Of a DNA stretch of 14,609 bases, positions 7,393 to 14,134 are shown piece by piece. How positions within the stretch are numbered: position 1 is the stretch's first letter; each line of letters begins with the position of its first letter. A program made the position numbers and the translations under genes. The notes beneath the pieces are model-generated. The model saw only the letters and a list, made by a program, of their open reading frames with translations, did not search any database and was not told the origin of the DNA. Source of the stretch: an uncultured Eubacteriales bacterium (GTDB taxonomy: Bacteria > Bacillota > Clostridia > Christensenellales > Christensenellaceae); contig UQXU01000045.1 of assembly GCA_900545085.1 (NCBI GenBank), forward strand, positions 1 to 14,609, written 5' to 3'.

Positions 7393-7429
7393 AAATACGG
7401 GCGGCTTATGTCGCCCGTATTTTATTTTA
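7393..7429 (+). terminator. Rho-independent terminator of the lipoprotein gene
   Basis: An 11-bp perfect stem (7393-7403 with 7412-7422) and an 8-base loop, followed by a T-rich TTTATTTTAT tail. Read from the minus strand its T-tract is poor, so it may only partly stop transcription coming from the endolysin. Confidence 0.88.
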
Positions 7430-7455
7430 TCCGCCTTTCGCTTCCCACCTTTCTG

Positions 7456-8217
7456 TTAAGTCTTTAACCATACGCCTCCCAGAGCAGTAACCGTATTTTT
7501 CCCCGCTATGCCGTCTTCTTTCAAATTAGCCTTGCGCTGATAAGCTTTCACCGCATTTCGAGTCTTTTTCCCGAATATACCGTCTATTTCCCCGCAGTCG
7601 CAGCCAGCTGCCTTCAATCTGCGCTGAAGCTCGCTGACGTCTGCTCCGCGCATCATAGGGCTTGTCTTTTTCAGCAGACGGCTTACTGTCCAATCAGCTT
7701 CGATATCAAATATCTTCGGTCTGCCGTATGCGTTCCAATAGCTGCTGCCGCTTGCGTCTATGCCGCGCTTTACTACGCCGTCGTCCCGCCCTTTGGCTTC
7801 TATCACCTGCAAATCGTCCGATACTACATACCCTATATGATATGCGCAGCCCTTTTTATCTCCGTTTCTATACACTCTGAAAACCCAGTCTCCTGCCCTG
7901 AGCTCCTCACGGCTTATCGCCCTGCACTCTTTCATCATGCTGTCTGCGTTCATGTCATGCCCGTATATCCCTGCCAAATTTTGCAGATAAAACATACCCA
8001 ACCCGGAACAGTCAAACGCTCTGATATTTTTGTATCCTGCGTTTACGCGCTTTTTCCATAGCTTGACAGCTCTGTTTGCGTTTTCCGTGCTTGTCTCTTT
8101 TTTCTTAATCCAGCTTTCGGATATGTCGCTCTCGCCCTGCGCGCCCCAGACGTATATGCTTCCGTTCTCTGCTTCCTTTTTTAGATATGTTACGAAACTC
8201 CCGATGCTGCTCTCCAC
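7456..8217 (-). CDS. Endolysin: NlpC/P60-like peptidase with peptidoglycan-binding domain
   Basis: 253 residues, no signal peptide, so release is expected through a holin. Residues about 5-175 form a Cys-His hydrolase of the NlpC/P60 type. Cys70 is in the FDCSGLGMFY motif, His127 in CAYHIGYVV after a typical AGDWVF strand (108-113), and Glu140 may be the third polar residue. Such enzymes cut peptide bonds in peptidoglycan. Residues about 185-246 are a PG_binding_1 repeat (GADVSELQRRLKAAGC, GIFGKKTRNAVKAYQ). The start is GTG with GGGAGG just upstream, 15 bases after XkdU. It could also act as a tail-associated wall hydrolase, since no other wall enzyme is seen in the module. Family is sure; exact bond is not. 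Confidence 0.88.
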   Translation of the reverse strand: MESSIGSFVTYLKKEAENGSIYVWGAQGESDISESWIKKKETSTENANRAVKLWKKRVNAGYKNIRAFDCSGLGMFYLQNLAGIYGHDMNADSMMKECRAISREELRAGDWVFRVYRNGDKKGCAYHIGYVVSDDLQVIEAKGRDDGVVKRGIDASGSSYWNAYGRPKIFDIEADWTVSRLLKKTSPMMRGADVSELQRRLKAAGCDCGEIDGIFGKKTRNAVKAYQRKANLKEDGIAGKNTVTALGGVWLKT

Positions 8218-8232
8218 TTTTCCTCCCTATAC

Positions 8233-8676
8233 TTATTCAGCTATCTCCAGCGCATATGTCAAATGCGCCGGAAGTATTTCCTCTAAATACCTAATCACAC
8301 TTGTATAATTGTCAGGTCTGGCTGATAATGCAATTCCCACTTTGTTTTCAGCTGAATTTTCCGTCAATGTGACGGTGACTCCCGAATATTTTTCAAGCAT
8401 ATTCTTGAATCTCTCCGGCGTCATGACTCCGCTCTCCATGCCCAGCGCATCTATGAGCATTTCCTTCCTGTTTTCAAGCGTATTGTTCTGCTGCCAAAAA
8501 TTCATAAACCTTTCCCACTCGTACACTCCTTCCTCGCTCGCCGTCTCCAGTCTCAATTCTGAAAGAGCTTTTTCAAAAGCCTGCTCCAAAGCATCTATTT
8601 GCTCCTGCTCTATTTCAAACAGCTCTTTGATCTCCTGTATTTCCCTCAGGAACGCGGGTACTCTCTCAGTCAGCAC
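8233..8676 (-). CDS. xkdU: XkdU-like tail protein (DUF2313/YmfQ)
   Basis: 147 residues, matching XkdU/YmfQ tail proteins that sit at the baseplate rim beside the baseplate J protein and usually connect to tail fibres. The N-terminus is strongly helical (VPAFLREIQEIKELFEIEQEQIDALEQAFEKAL). The middle has YEWERFMNF (about 50-58), typical of the family, and the end has PAHLTYALEIAE. The start is GTG at 8674-8676, inside the last codons of xkdT (11-base overlap), with AGGCGG 9 bases before it. In relatives, fibre genes come next; here the endolysin does. Confidence 0.82.
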   Translation of the reverse strand: MLTERVPAFLREIQEIKELFEIEQEQIDALEQAFEKALSELRLETASEEGVYEWERFMNFWQQNNTLENRKEMLIDALGMESGVMTPERFKNMLEKYSGVTVTLTENSAENKVGIALSARPDNYTSVIRYLEEILPAHLTYALEIAE

Positions 8677-9691
8677 TCAACGACACCGCCTGATACACGG
8701 GGAACTCTCCCGTTCCCAAAGTTATATTGGAATTCATGGCATTCAATCTGACTGTATCATAAGAACGCACTCCTTCTACTTTCAAAACCTCACTCACCTC
8801 CATCAATCCGACCATGCTTTGCTCATACGTAACCTGAGCGAGGAATTCTTTCAGTTTAGGTATGACAGAACCTCGTACTCCCGCAACGGTGTATCCCGGA
8901 TCGAGCAGCACGTGAGCCGAAAGCCGCACATTCACAGCCGTTCCCGCTGTAACCGTTACTTCCGCACAAAGCGGACGCAAATTGTCGATATGCTCCTGCA
9001 CCTCCGCTATCAGCTCTGTACTGGGAACTGTATTGCCCGCCGCCGTTATATACACGGTCACGCATCCTGCGGACGAAGATATGACCTGAGCGCGATATAC
9101 TCCCTGAATCTCTGTCGCCCATCTCACATAATCGCTCTTATTCCCTCCCGACATAGGCAAAGACCATCTCAGACTCACTCTGCGTCTGAGCTCGTCGTCG
9201 CTTTCCTCTTCACTGCCTCCGCTCGCCGCCACTGCGTTGGTAACACCGGTAATCCCGGGATAATCGTCCGCCAGCTCTATCACCTGACCTGCAAGTACGT
9301 TCCCCTGCTCTCCGACCTCCGCGGCCGTTGCCAAGACGTCTACGCTGCCCTCCTTCGGTATATCCGTAGCATTTAACACTTCAAATACTATGTCTCCCGC
9401 CGCCGCTCTCAGGCCTGCCGGCACCTCTGCTCCTTCCTCCCCTGAAATCGTCAAAAGCACCTGTGCCGCACTGGCAGCCTTGCGGTTTATGCCGAAGTTC
9501 GCAGCCGAGAGAGTGAGATCCTCTCCGCTCGCCATACTCGGAAAAAACCGCATGGGCATATTACTGACTCCCTTTTCCCATATATTGTCCAGCTCCGCCG
9601 CAACCGCCAGAAGGTTATCCTGACTAAAACTGCCTTCAATTTTGCTGGCAGGGTTTTGCAGCGCAGCGTACATATCGTCATATCTGCTCAT
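8666..9691 (-). CDS. xkdT: Baseplate J-like protein (XkdT)
   Basis: 341-residue wedge protein of the contractile baseplate, homologous to P2 gpJ / Mu gp47 and part of the ring that triggers sheath contraction. Recognisable parts are an N-terminal MSRYDDMYAALQN, then AANFGINRKAASAAQVLLTISG, then AVAASGGSEEESDDELRRRV (about 152-171), a hallmark of Baseplate_J proteins, followed by GGNKSDYVRWA. The ATG has AGGAGAGGCGAGG upstream. It lies 21 bases after xkdS. Confidence 0.93.
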   Translation of the reverse strand: MSRYDDMYAALQNPASKIEGSFSQDNLLAVAAELDNIWEKGVSNMPMRFFPSMASGEDLTLSAANFGINRKAASAAQVLLTISGEEGAEVPAGLRAAAGDIVFEVLNATDIPKEGSVDVLATAAEVGEQGNVLAGQVIELADDYPGITGVTNAVAASGGSEEESDDELRRRVSLRWSLPMSGGNKSDYVRWATEIQGVYRAQVISSSAGCVTVYITAAGNTVPSTELIAEVQEHIDNLRPLCAEVTVTAGTAVNVRLSAHVLLDPGYTVAGVRGSVIPKLKEFLAQVTYEQSMVGLMEVSEVLKVEGVRSYDTVRLNAMNSNITLGTGEFPVYQAVSLSAD

Positions 9692-9712
9692 AAATCCTCG
9701 CCTCTCCTTATT

Positions 9713-10135
9713 CTACATCTGCTCTAAATCCGCATTAAGCTCTTCTCTATAGCTGCCATACACACTTTGAACCGCAAAGCTCACCCGCACCTCACTTCCG
9801 TCTCGGGAAAATTCAAACTCGCTCAAGCTCTTTATATAACTGCTTTTGATAAGACATTCTGTTATGACCCTTTCCAGCTCATCATACAGAAGATCTGTCT
9901 CTGCTATGCCTCGCAGCTCTCGTATATCGCTTCCCATGCTTTCACTGTACGCAGTAAACACGCCTTTCTGCGTAAGCAGCTGCTTGTGTATCCATATTTT
10001 CAACGCCTCCAACCCATAAACTTTATATTGTCTCCCTCCCCTCAATTTCATCTTTTTACTTTCGAAATCTACAGCCCAATCACTCAGCAGCTCTGTTTCG
10101 CTTGCTTTTTCTGTCTCTGACGATTGAAAATACAT
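9713..10135 (-). CDS. xkdS: XkdS-like baseplate protein (DUF2634, gp25-type)
   Basis: 140 residues. It belongs to the XkdS/DUF2634 group, related to the T4 gp25 sheath-initiating wedge protein. It shows DWAVDFESKKMKLRGGR (about 20-36), then LEALKIWIHKQLLTQKG (about 43-59), YSESMGSDI (about 63-71), and an alternating beta C-terminal half. It starts 1 base after the xkdR stop, with GGAGG immediately upstream, so the pair is translationally coupled. Confidence 0.85.
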   Translation of the reverse strand: MYFQSSETEKASETELLSDWAVDFESKKMKLRGGRQYKVYGLEALKIWIHKQLLTQKGVFTAYSESMGSDIRELRGIAETDLLYDELERVITECLIKSSYIKSLSEFEFSRDGSEVRVSFAVQSVYGSYREELNADLEQM

Positions 10136-10136
10136 A

Positions 10137-10463
10137 TCACGCCTCCTCCAGCTTACACAACACCAGACACTCCTCGCCTTCGTTTATTTTGACCGCAACG
10201 GAATCTCCGACCCGGAGCCTTTTTCGTTCACATTCCCCTTTCAGATATTGCACAGTTTGATATAACGCTCCGTCTTCCTCAGAGACGGCAGGCGGTTCAT
10301 CTGTCGCTGTCAGATCAGGCGAAACCCAAATCCCATGTGAAATTGTCACTCCTCTGACTCGGATTTTTATCGGCAACGTCTCCTCTACGGTCCCACGATA
10401 CACATTGTCTGCGCACGAGACCTGCGCTCTCATCAGAGCTAACAATCCTTTATATGCGTCCAT
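10137..10463 (-). CDS. xkdR: XkdR-like tail protein (DUF2577)
   Basis: 108 residues, normal for DUF2577 proteins. These lie between the XkdQ hub and XkdS in PBSX and diffocin clusters and are thought to be a small beta-barrel part of the central spike or hub. DAYKGLLALMRAQV is the N-terminal helix. A basic beta section (ECERKRLRVGDSVAVKINEGEECLVLCKLEE) ends the protein. The annotated ATG has AGGAGG only 2 bases before it, so the start is less certain. The gene lies 14 bases after xkdQ. Confidence 0.8.
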   Translation of the reverse strand: MDAYKGLLALMRAQVSCADNVYRGTVEETLPIKIRVRGVTISHGIWVSPDLTATDEPPAVSEEDGALYQTVQYLKGECERKRLRVGDSVAVKINEGEECLVLCKLEEA

Positions 10464-10477
10464 CTCCTCCTCCTGCT

Positions 10478-11356
10478 TTATCGAATCAACTGCAATACCA
10501 TAATCCTTTGTTCGGGCGTATATATATGCTTGTCCGCACCTATGACATATACGCCGTTCAGTCCCGCTTCGCTCCTTTTCACAATGACCGCCTCCCCCGC
10601 TATGCAGCTTGTATTGTCCAAAGCTGACAGCTTGGCCGTCTTTTCCATGCTGCGCAGCTTTTTGGCAGCCTCCGTACTGCTGCTCTTGGTGCTGACCTCC
10701 GTATATGTACGTGTAAATGTTCCGTATTTCGCTCTGTCCGATGCGTTTTGCACATAGCCGCGAGGTCTTCTCGTCTGCCTGTCTAATATGACAACTCTGT
10801 TTACCATGTTTTCAATTGAATCCGTCTTTTTAGCAGATATTATCTGCTTTTGAAGCGTCGGTGCATCTTTTGTGCTTATTTTTCTTATGCAGATTTTCCC
10901 GTTCTCACTGCGTATCACATACGATCTCGCCCCGTCTCCATCGTAGGCCTTTCTTAAAACTGCAAAAGCCGTCATATCTCCGACGCTTATCACATTTTCT
11001 CTTCCGCTCCTGACGGCTATGCTGCCTGCGCTGAGCCCCAGATCGTTCAGCACTCTGCGCGCTATCTCCTGCGGCCTGGCGTAGTATTGTCTGCTGATAT
11101 AATTCCTCGCCAGATATATTCCGTTGTCCACTGCCTCAAAAGCACAGCCGTACTGTGTTCTTTCCGCATATATTATTTTCCCTGTAAAAAGCTTGCTCTT
11201 GCCTTCTGTAAGCTCTACTATGTCACCTATGCTTACGGCCTCTCCGGGCATGAGTCTCACATTTACGCTTCTCGCCGCCAGCTCTATATCTCCGGACCAG
11301 ACGACCTCCTCCGCCCTTTTCATTTCATCTTCTTTGCCGTTTATTATAAGCTTCAC
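10478..11356 (-). CDS. xkdQ: XkdQ-like baseplate hub protein
   Basis: 292 residues, somewhat shorter than PBSX XkdQ (about 325). It belongs to the hub family related to T4 gp27 / P2 gpD, which links the tail tube to the spike. Visible features are early beta strands with GDIVELTEGKSKLFTGKI (about 43-60), a middle segment PQEIARRVLNDLGLSAGSI (about 95-113), FAVLRKAYDGDGARSYVIRSENGKI, and a C-terminal KLSALDNTSCIAGEAVIV section. The start is GTG at 11356 with GGGAGG 4 bases before it. It lies 12 bases after the XkdP-like gene. Confidence 0.85.
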   Translation of the reverse strand: MKLIINGKEDEMKRAEEVVWSGDIELAARSVNVRLMPGEAVSIGDIVELTEGKSKLFTGKIIYAERTQYGCAFEAVDNGIYLARNYISRQYYARPQEIARRVLNDLGLSAGSIAVRSGRENVISVGDMTAFAVLRKAYDGDGARSYVIRSENGKICIRKISTKDAPTLQKQIISAKKTDSIENMVNRVVILDRQTRRPRGYVQNASDRAKYGTFTRTYTEVSTKSSSTEAAKKLRSMEKTAKLSALDNTSCIAGEAVIVKRSEAGLNGVYVIGADKHIYTPEQRIMVLQLIR

Positions 11357-11368
11357 GTTTCCTCCCTG

Positions 11369-11764
11369 CTATATATCGCGGCACTCTATCAACTCCAAGC
11401 GAATGTATATGTCCTCGTCTCCCTCCACCGCCGTCGTCGTAAGATTAGTAATGTAATACGTACCGTTCTCCATGCCGCTGACGACCATGCGCACTTTTCT
11501 TTTGTTCTTTTTCCAATCGTAAAAAGTGCTTATCACTGTTTGCTGAGAGAGAGCCTGACGCCTCATGGACGATTTATCCGACGGCAAAAACGTCTCGATA
11601 TTCGCAGTGCGCAGCGCCTGACCTCCTACCTCCGCATATTCTCCGTCCATCAAGCTGTATTTTCGCACTATCTGCGGATAGCTTACGGATAGTCTCTTTG
11701 GGTTGACGTCCAGCACTATCCGCTCGCTCCCGTACGACAGCGCAATGCTTCGCGTGTTTTTCAT
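11369..11764 (-). CDS. XkdP-like tail protein lacking a LysM domain
   Basis: 131 residues. The layout (short N-terminal strand RIVLDVNPKRLSVSYPQ at about 15-31, then NIETFLPSD, FYDWKKNKRKVRMVVSG, and a C-terminal VEGDEDIYIRLELIECRDI) matches the conserved domain of XkdP proteins. These sit between tape measure and hub and form the ring joining tube to baseplate. PBSX XkdP is near 235 residues and carries a C-terminal LysM for cell-wall binding; this one ends right after the conserved domain. AGAGGA lies a few bases before the ATG. Assignment rests on pattern plus position, so moderate certainty. Confidence 0.7.
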   Translation of the reverse strand: MKNTRSIALSYGSERIVLDVNPKRLSVSYPQIVRKYSLMDGEYAEVGGQALRTANIETFLPSDKSSMRRQALSQQTVISTFYDWKKNKRKVRMVVSGMENGTYYITNLTTTAVEGDEDIYIRLELIECRDI

Positions 11765-11790
11765 ACTTTTTCCTCTCCGTTACTATTCTG

Positions 11791-12111
11791 CTATTCCATC
11801 GCAGCGTTGACTCTCTCCAGCTTGTCGAGCAGCCGTTCCGCAATCTCGTCTATATCCACATCGCTGCTTCCTCCCCGCATTTGCAAATTTTGCTCCGCTT
11901 CTCGAATTACTTTCTGGCTGTATATCATTTCCAGAGCCTTGTATCCGCGTTCTCTTCTCTCTTCCTCCGAGCTCTCCTCGTCTTTTTCCGACTTTGCGTT
12001 GGACATATCGGTCTCTGTCTGAACGTGCTCATCTGCTTCCGCCTCCGCCTCGGCCGAATCTGCTTCAATTTCCTCCTGCCATATTTTTTCCCAATTTATG
12101 CTAACGCCCAT
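11791..12111 (-). CDS. Acidic coiled-coil protein at the tape-measure position
   Basis: 106 residues, not recognised. It starts SINWEKIWQEEIEAD, then a highly acidic Glu/Ala/Asp/Ser run (about 16-51), then helical SEEERRERGYKALEMIYSQ and a C-terminal amphipathic helix DVDIDEIAERLLDKLERV (about 83-100). No hydrophobic membrane segment is seen. The ATG overlaps the end of the -1 frame of the chaperone gene by 11 bases, behind AGAGGAG. It occupies exactly the slot where PBSX (xkdO) and diffocins carry a tape-measure gene of many hundreds of codons. It could be a vestige, a radically short ruler, or an unrelated assembly protein. The ORF is likely real; its function is open. Confidence 0.7.
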   Translation of the reverse strand: MGVSINWEKIWQEEIEADSAEAEAEADEHVQTETDMSNAKSEKDEESSEEERRERGYKALEMIYSQKVIREAEQNLQMRGGSSDVDIDEIAERLLDKLERVNAAME

Positions 12112-12615
12112 TTTTCTCCTCTCTGTAAAGCATATTCGCTATGTAAAAGCTCCGCTCATAATCGTTCAAGGCGTCTATAACAAAATGCGGTATTCCTCTC
12201 TCCAAATAATACGAATACAAGCGGGCGGCAGGATGCCCGCCTATAATTTTTTTACTGCATATACCTCCGGAGAAAACTTTAACCTGACTCCCTGACCTGA
12301 AAGCGCAGTTATTCGGTCTATTAATATCTGCTTTTCTCTTTCCGTGAACATATCCGCAATATCAGGGTAATCCGCTATTTTCTCCTGACGTACCAGCTCT
12401 TCCGCCGCCTCTCTCAGCTCCGGACACGCGCAGTATATTGCACGATTGACCTGATGCTCACGCGGTATCGGCGCAGTAAACACGCTGTTCCATTCCTCCG
12501 CATTCAGTCCATTCAAGTTCAGCTCCATGCCGCTTATTTCGAATTTTTGACTATTTACAGCCACCGGCTTCGTCAGCAGCTCGTCACATTTTTTAACTAA
12601 TTCAGAAAGATTCAT
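12101..12615 (-). CDS. Tail assembly chaperone, long form by -1 frameshift (171 residues)
   Basis: Predicted product when ribosomes slip one base back on A_AAA_AAA (12253-12247). It joins codons 1-123 of xkdN to a 48-codon -1 frame running from 12247 to a TAG at 12103-12101. The added part reads like real protein: GGHPAARLYSYYLERG, then IPHFVIDALNDYERSF, then YIANMLYREEKNGR. It has no start codon with a ribosome site of its own, so slippage is the simplest way to express it. In lambda the equivalent gpGT long form recruits the tape measure while gpG coats it, and a frameshift at this locus is widely conserved in long-tailed phages. What is seen is the open frame and the signal; the fusion itself is inferred. 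Confidence 0.8.
12220..12268 (-). promoter_or_regulatory. Programmed -1 ribosomal frameshift signal in xkdN
   Basis: Four elements in order on the minus strand. First, GGAGG (12268-12264), a Shine-Dalgarno-like stimulator 10 bases before the slip site. Second, the heptamer A_AAA_AAA (12253-12247), correctly phased to the zero frame. Third, a 6-base spacer TTATAG containing the zero-frame stop. Fourth, a hairpin GCGGGC (12240-12235), 8-base loop, GCCCGC (12226-12221), with one more G-U pair possible. Spacing and layout match the dnaX frameshift signal of Escherichia coli. The efficiency is unknown. Confidence 0.85.
12241..12615 (-). CDS. xkdN: Tail assembly chaperone, short form (XkdN-like)
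   Basis: 124 residues, the normal-frame product. XkdN-type chaperones coat the tape measure and keep it soluble during tail assembly but are not in the finished particle. It is helical, with VNSQKFEISGMELNLNGLNAEEWN in two beta-then-helix steps (about 19-42), followed by VNRAIYCACPELREAAEELV and ADMFTEREKQILIDRI. The ATG overlaps the tube gene stop (ATGA), with GGAGG upstream. The last codons, GTA AAA AAA TTA TAG, contain a slippery site. Its stop codon falls between that site and a hairpin. Confidence 0.85.
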   Translation of the reverse strand: MNLSELVKKCDELLTKPVAVNSQKFEISGMELNLNGLNAEEWNSVFTAPIPREHQVNRAIYCACPELREAAEELVRQEKIADYPDIADMFTEREKQILIDRITALSGQGVRLKFSPEVYAVKKL

Positions 12616-13055
12616 TCCGCCTCCACTTTGTCCAAATATGTCAGATCGCTCGGCGTAAATCTGAACGACATCTTTGTTGAAATGAGCCTCCCATGCGTAA
12701 AGCTGAGCACGTCCAGATTTGTAAACTTCACGTTATTCACGGCAACTCTCTCTATCTGTCCGCCCTCGGCGTCCGGATCCTCCACCCATGCTACGATTCT
12801 CACGACATATTCCTTGCCCTTTTTTATGCTTTCTACTATATCCGCGGCGCGCGAATAAGCCTTCACCGCCTCTATGCTTCCGTACCCTGCTCTCCCGGTC
12901 ATCTTAGCGTCTAAATCCATGCCTCGCTGAACGTCCGTGTATTCCACATTCACGTTGATGCTCACTCCGCTTACCTCGCCCCAATCCTCTCCGTTTATTT
13001 GCAGGTATCCGAACGAGCCGTTCAGCCTCTTTTTCCCTTCTACAAACTTGGCCAT
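12612..13055 (-). CDS. xkdM: Tail tube protein (XkdM-like)
   Basis: 147 residues, the usual size for XkdM/diffocin tube proteins, whose hexamer rings stack inside the sheath. A tube-like start, NGSFGYLQINGEDWGEVSGVSINVNVEY, precedes the conserved DLDAKMTGRAGYGSIE (about 47-62). The C-terminal beta part has VNNVKFTNLDVLSFTHGRLIS and the FRFTPSDLTYLD ending typical of the family. AAGGAG lies before the ATG. It is 16 bases after the sheath gene and overlaps xkdN by 4 bases. Confidence 0.92.
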   Translation of the reverse strand: MAKFVEGKKRLNGSFGYLQINGEDWGEVSGVSINVNVEYTDVQRGMDLDAKMTGRAGYGSIEAVKAYSRAADIVESIKKGKEYVVRIVAWVEDPDAEGGQIERVAVNNVKFTNLDVLSFTHGRLISTKMSFRFTPSDLTYLDKVEAE

Positions 13056-13071
13056 AATATCACTCCTTTTT

Positions 13072-14118
13072 TCAGTTAAGCATGACGCTGATATACACGT
13101 CCTCCATAGCGTCCAAAAGCTGTATGTTTACTTTGACATAAACTCTCTCGTCCGTATCCGATTTAGCTATCTCTATGTCGCTCATTTCTGCCGTGTCTAT
13201 ACCCAGTCCGCTCAGATACGTTTTCTGCGCCTCAATATCCACAGAAGCGCTGTTCTCATAATCAGGAGAAAGCACGCTGCCCTCCAATCCGGCAAAATAA
13301 GCAATGAAATCCGCATTCAGAGACTGCTTATTTGCATAGCTGTTCACTCTTTTGCCCTTGTACAAGCTGCGGAATATCTCGGCCATATCCCGCCGAATGA
13401 GGTCGCAGCCTTCCACATGCTTTATTTTTTTGAAAAGAGACGGTGCGGCGGCGTCTGTCAGCGACGTAACCGCGCGGGCTATTTCGTAACTCTCCCCGTT
13501 GTAAGTTAATATAAGTTTTCCTGCGTTTATATCCGCGTCGGCGTCCGCACTCTCATCCGCAGCCGAAACGTCCTCCAGTTCATATCCCGTAGCCGAACGA
13601 TCCAGCGCCATACCCGCCAAAAGCCCTGCTATTGCCGGAGAATACGTCTTTGCCGAATAGCTTTTTTCACTCCCGAGCAGATTTGACTTTATATTCCCCG
13701 TCGTAAAATTTACAACGCCCTCGCAGTTCGGCGAGCTTCCGCCTCCTACGACTGCTTTAAACGGCTTTCCCTCCGCTCTCTGCGCCTTTATCCATGTTAC
13801 TATCGCCGCGTTATCTTCGTCCGACGCACCGGGCATGCAAAGCCAATCCCAATCCAAGTTCGCAATACTATTAAGAGCCGCAGCAGTATTGCTCCCCGAA
13901 TTTGCAGCCGTAACCTTTGCCGCTCCCTTATAAAACGCCATTTTAACTATGTCTGCGTTTTCGCCGCTGAGCTCGCTTCCTATTTCGGATATCTCTGAAT
14001 AACTCCTGACGCCCAGCTCGCTCTGAGAGAGCAGTATCGCGACTCTTCCTCTCGCCGATCTCTCTATTGCGCTGTGCGTCAGCTGTTCAAAAGATATATC
14101 TATCACCGGCAGTCCCAT
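13072..14118 (-). CDS. xkdK: Contractile tail sheath protein (XkdK-like)
   Basis: 348 residues. It is shorter than PBSX XkdK (about 466) but the same as clostridial and diffocin-type sheaths (about 350). It starts GLPVIDISFEQLTHSAIERSARGRVAILL, a sheath hallmark. The middle has LDWDWLCMPGASDEDNAAIVTWIKA (about 88-112) and SPAIAGLLAGMALDRSATGYEL (about 159-180). The C-terminus runs EIFRSLYKGKRVNSYANKQ, then DTDERVYVKVNIQLLDAMEDVYISVML, the strand exchanged between neighbouring subunits. The protein forms the outer contractile sleeve that drives the tube. The ATG has AAGGAGG 5 bases upstream. It defines the module as contractile. Confidence 0.95.
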   Translation of the reverse strand: MGLPVIDISFEQLTHSAIERSARGRVAILLSQSELGVRSYSEISEIGSELSGENADIVKMAFYKGAAKVTAANSGSNTAAALNSIANLDWDWLCMPGASDEDNAAIVTWIKAQRAEGKPFKAVVGGGSSPNCEGVVNFTTGNIKSNLLGSEKSYSAKTYSPAIAGLLAGMALDRSATGYELEDVSAADESADADADINAGKLILTYNGESYEIARAVTSLTDAAAPSLFKKIKHVEGCDLIRRDMAEIFRSLYKGKRVNSYANKQSLNADFIAYFAGLEGSVLSPDYENSASVDIEAQKTYLSGLGIDTAEMSDIEIAKSDTDERVYVKVNIQLLDAMEDVYISVMLN

Positions 14119-14134
14119 CTTTTCCTCCTTATTT

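Noticed and set aside
8309..9376. 355-codon open frame on the + strand across the baseplate genes
   Set aside because: It lies fully antisense to the clear XkdU and XkdT genes, its translation is Ser/Arg/His-rich without recognisable domains, and it has no ribosome site. It is a mirror of the coding strand.
12194..12234. Pseudoknot between the frameshift hairpin loop and AGGA downstream
   Set aside because: Only four base pairs (UCCU with AGGA) are possible over a long connecting stretch; not convincing against a simple hairpin.
12101..12240. The unframed stretch after xkdN as a broken gene or sequencing frameshift
   Set aside because: Considered because a one-base loss in the A run would fuse the frames. 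The correct phasing of the heptamer, the upstream GGAGG, the spacer and the hairpin, all at a locus known for frameshifting, fit recoding better than an error.
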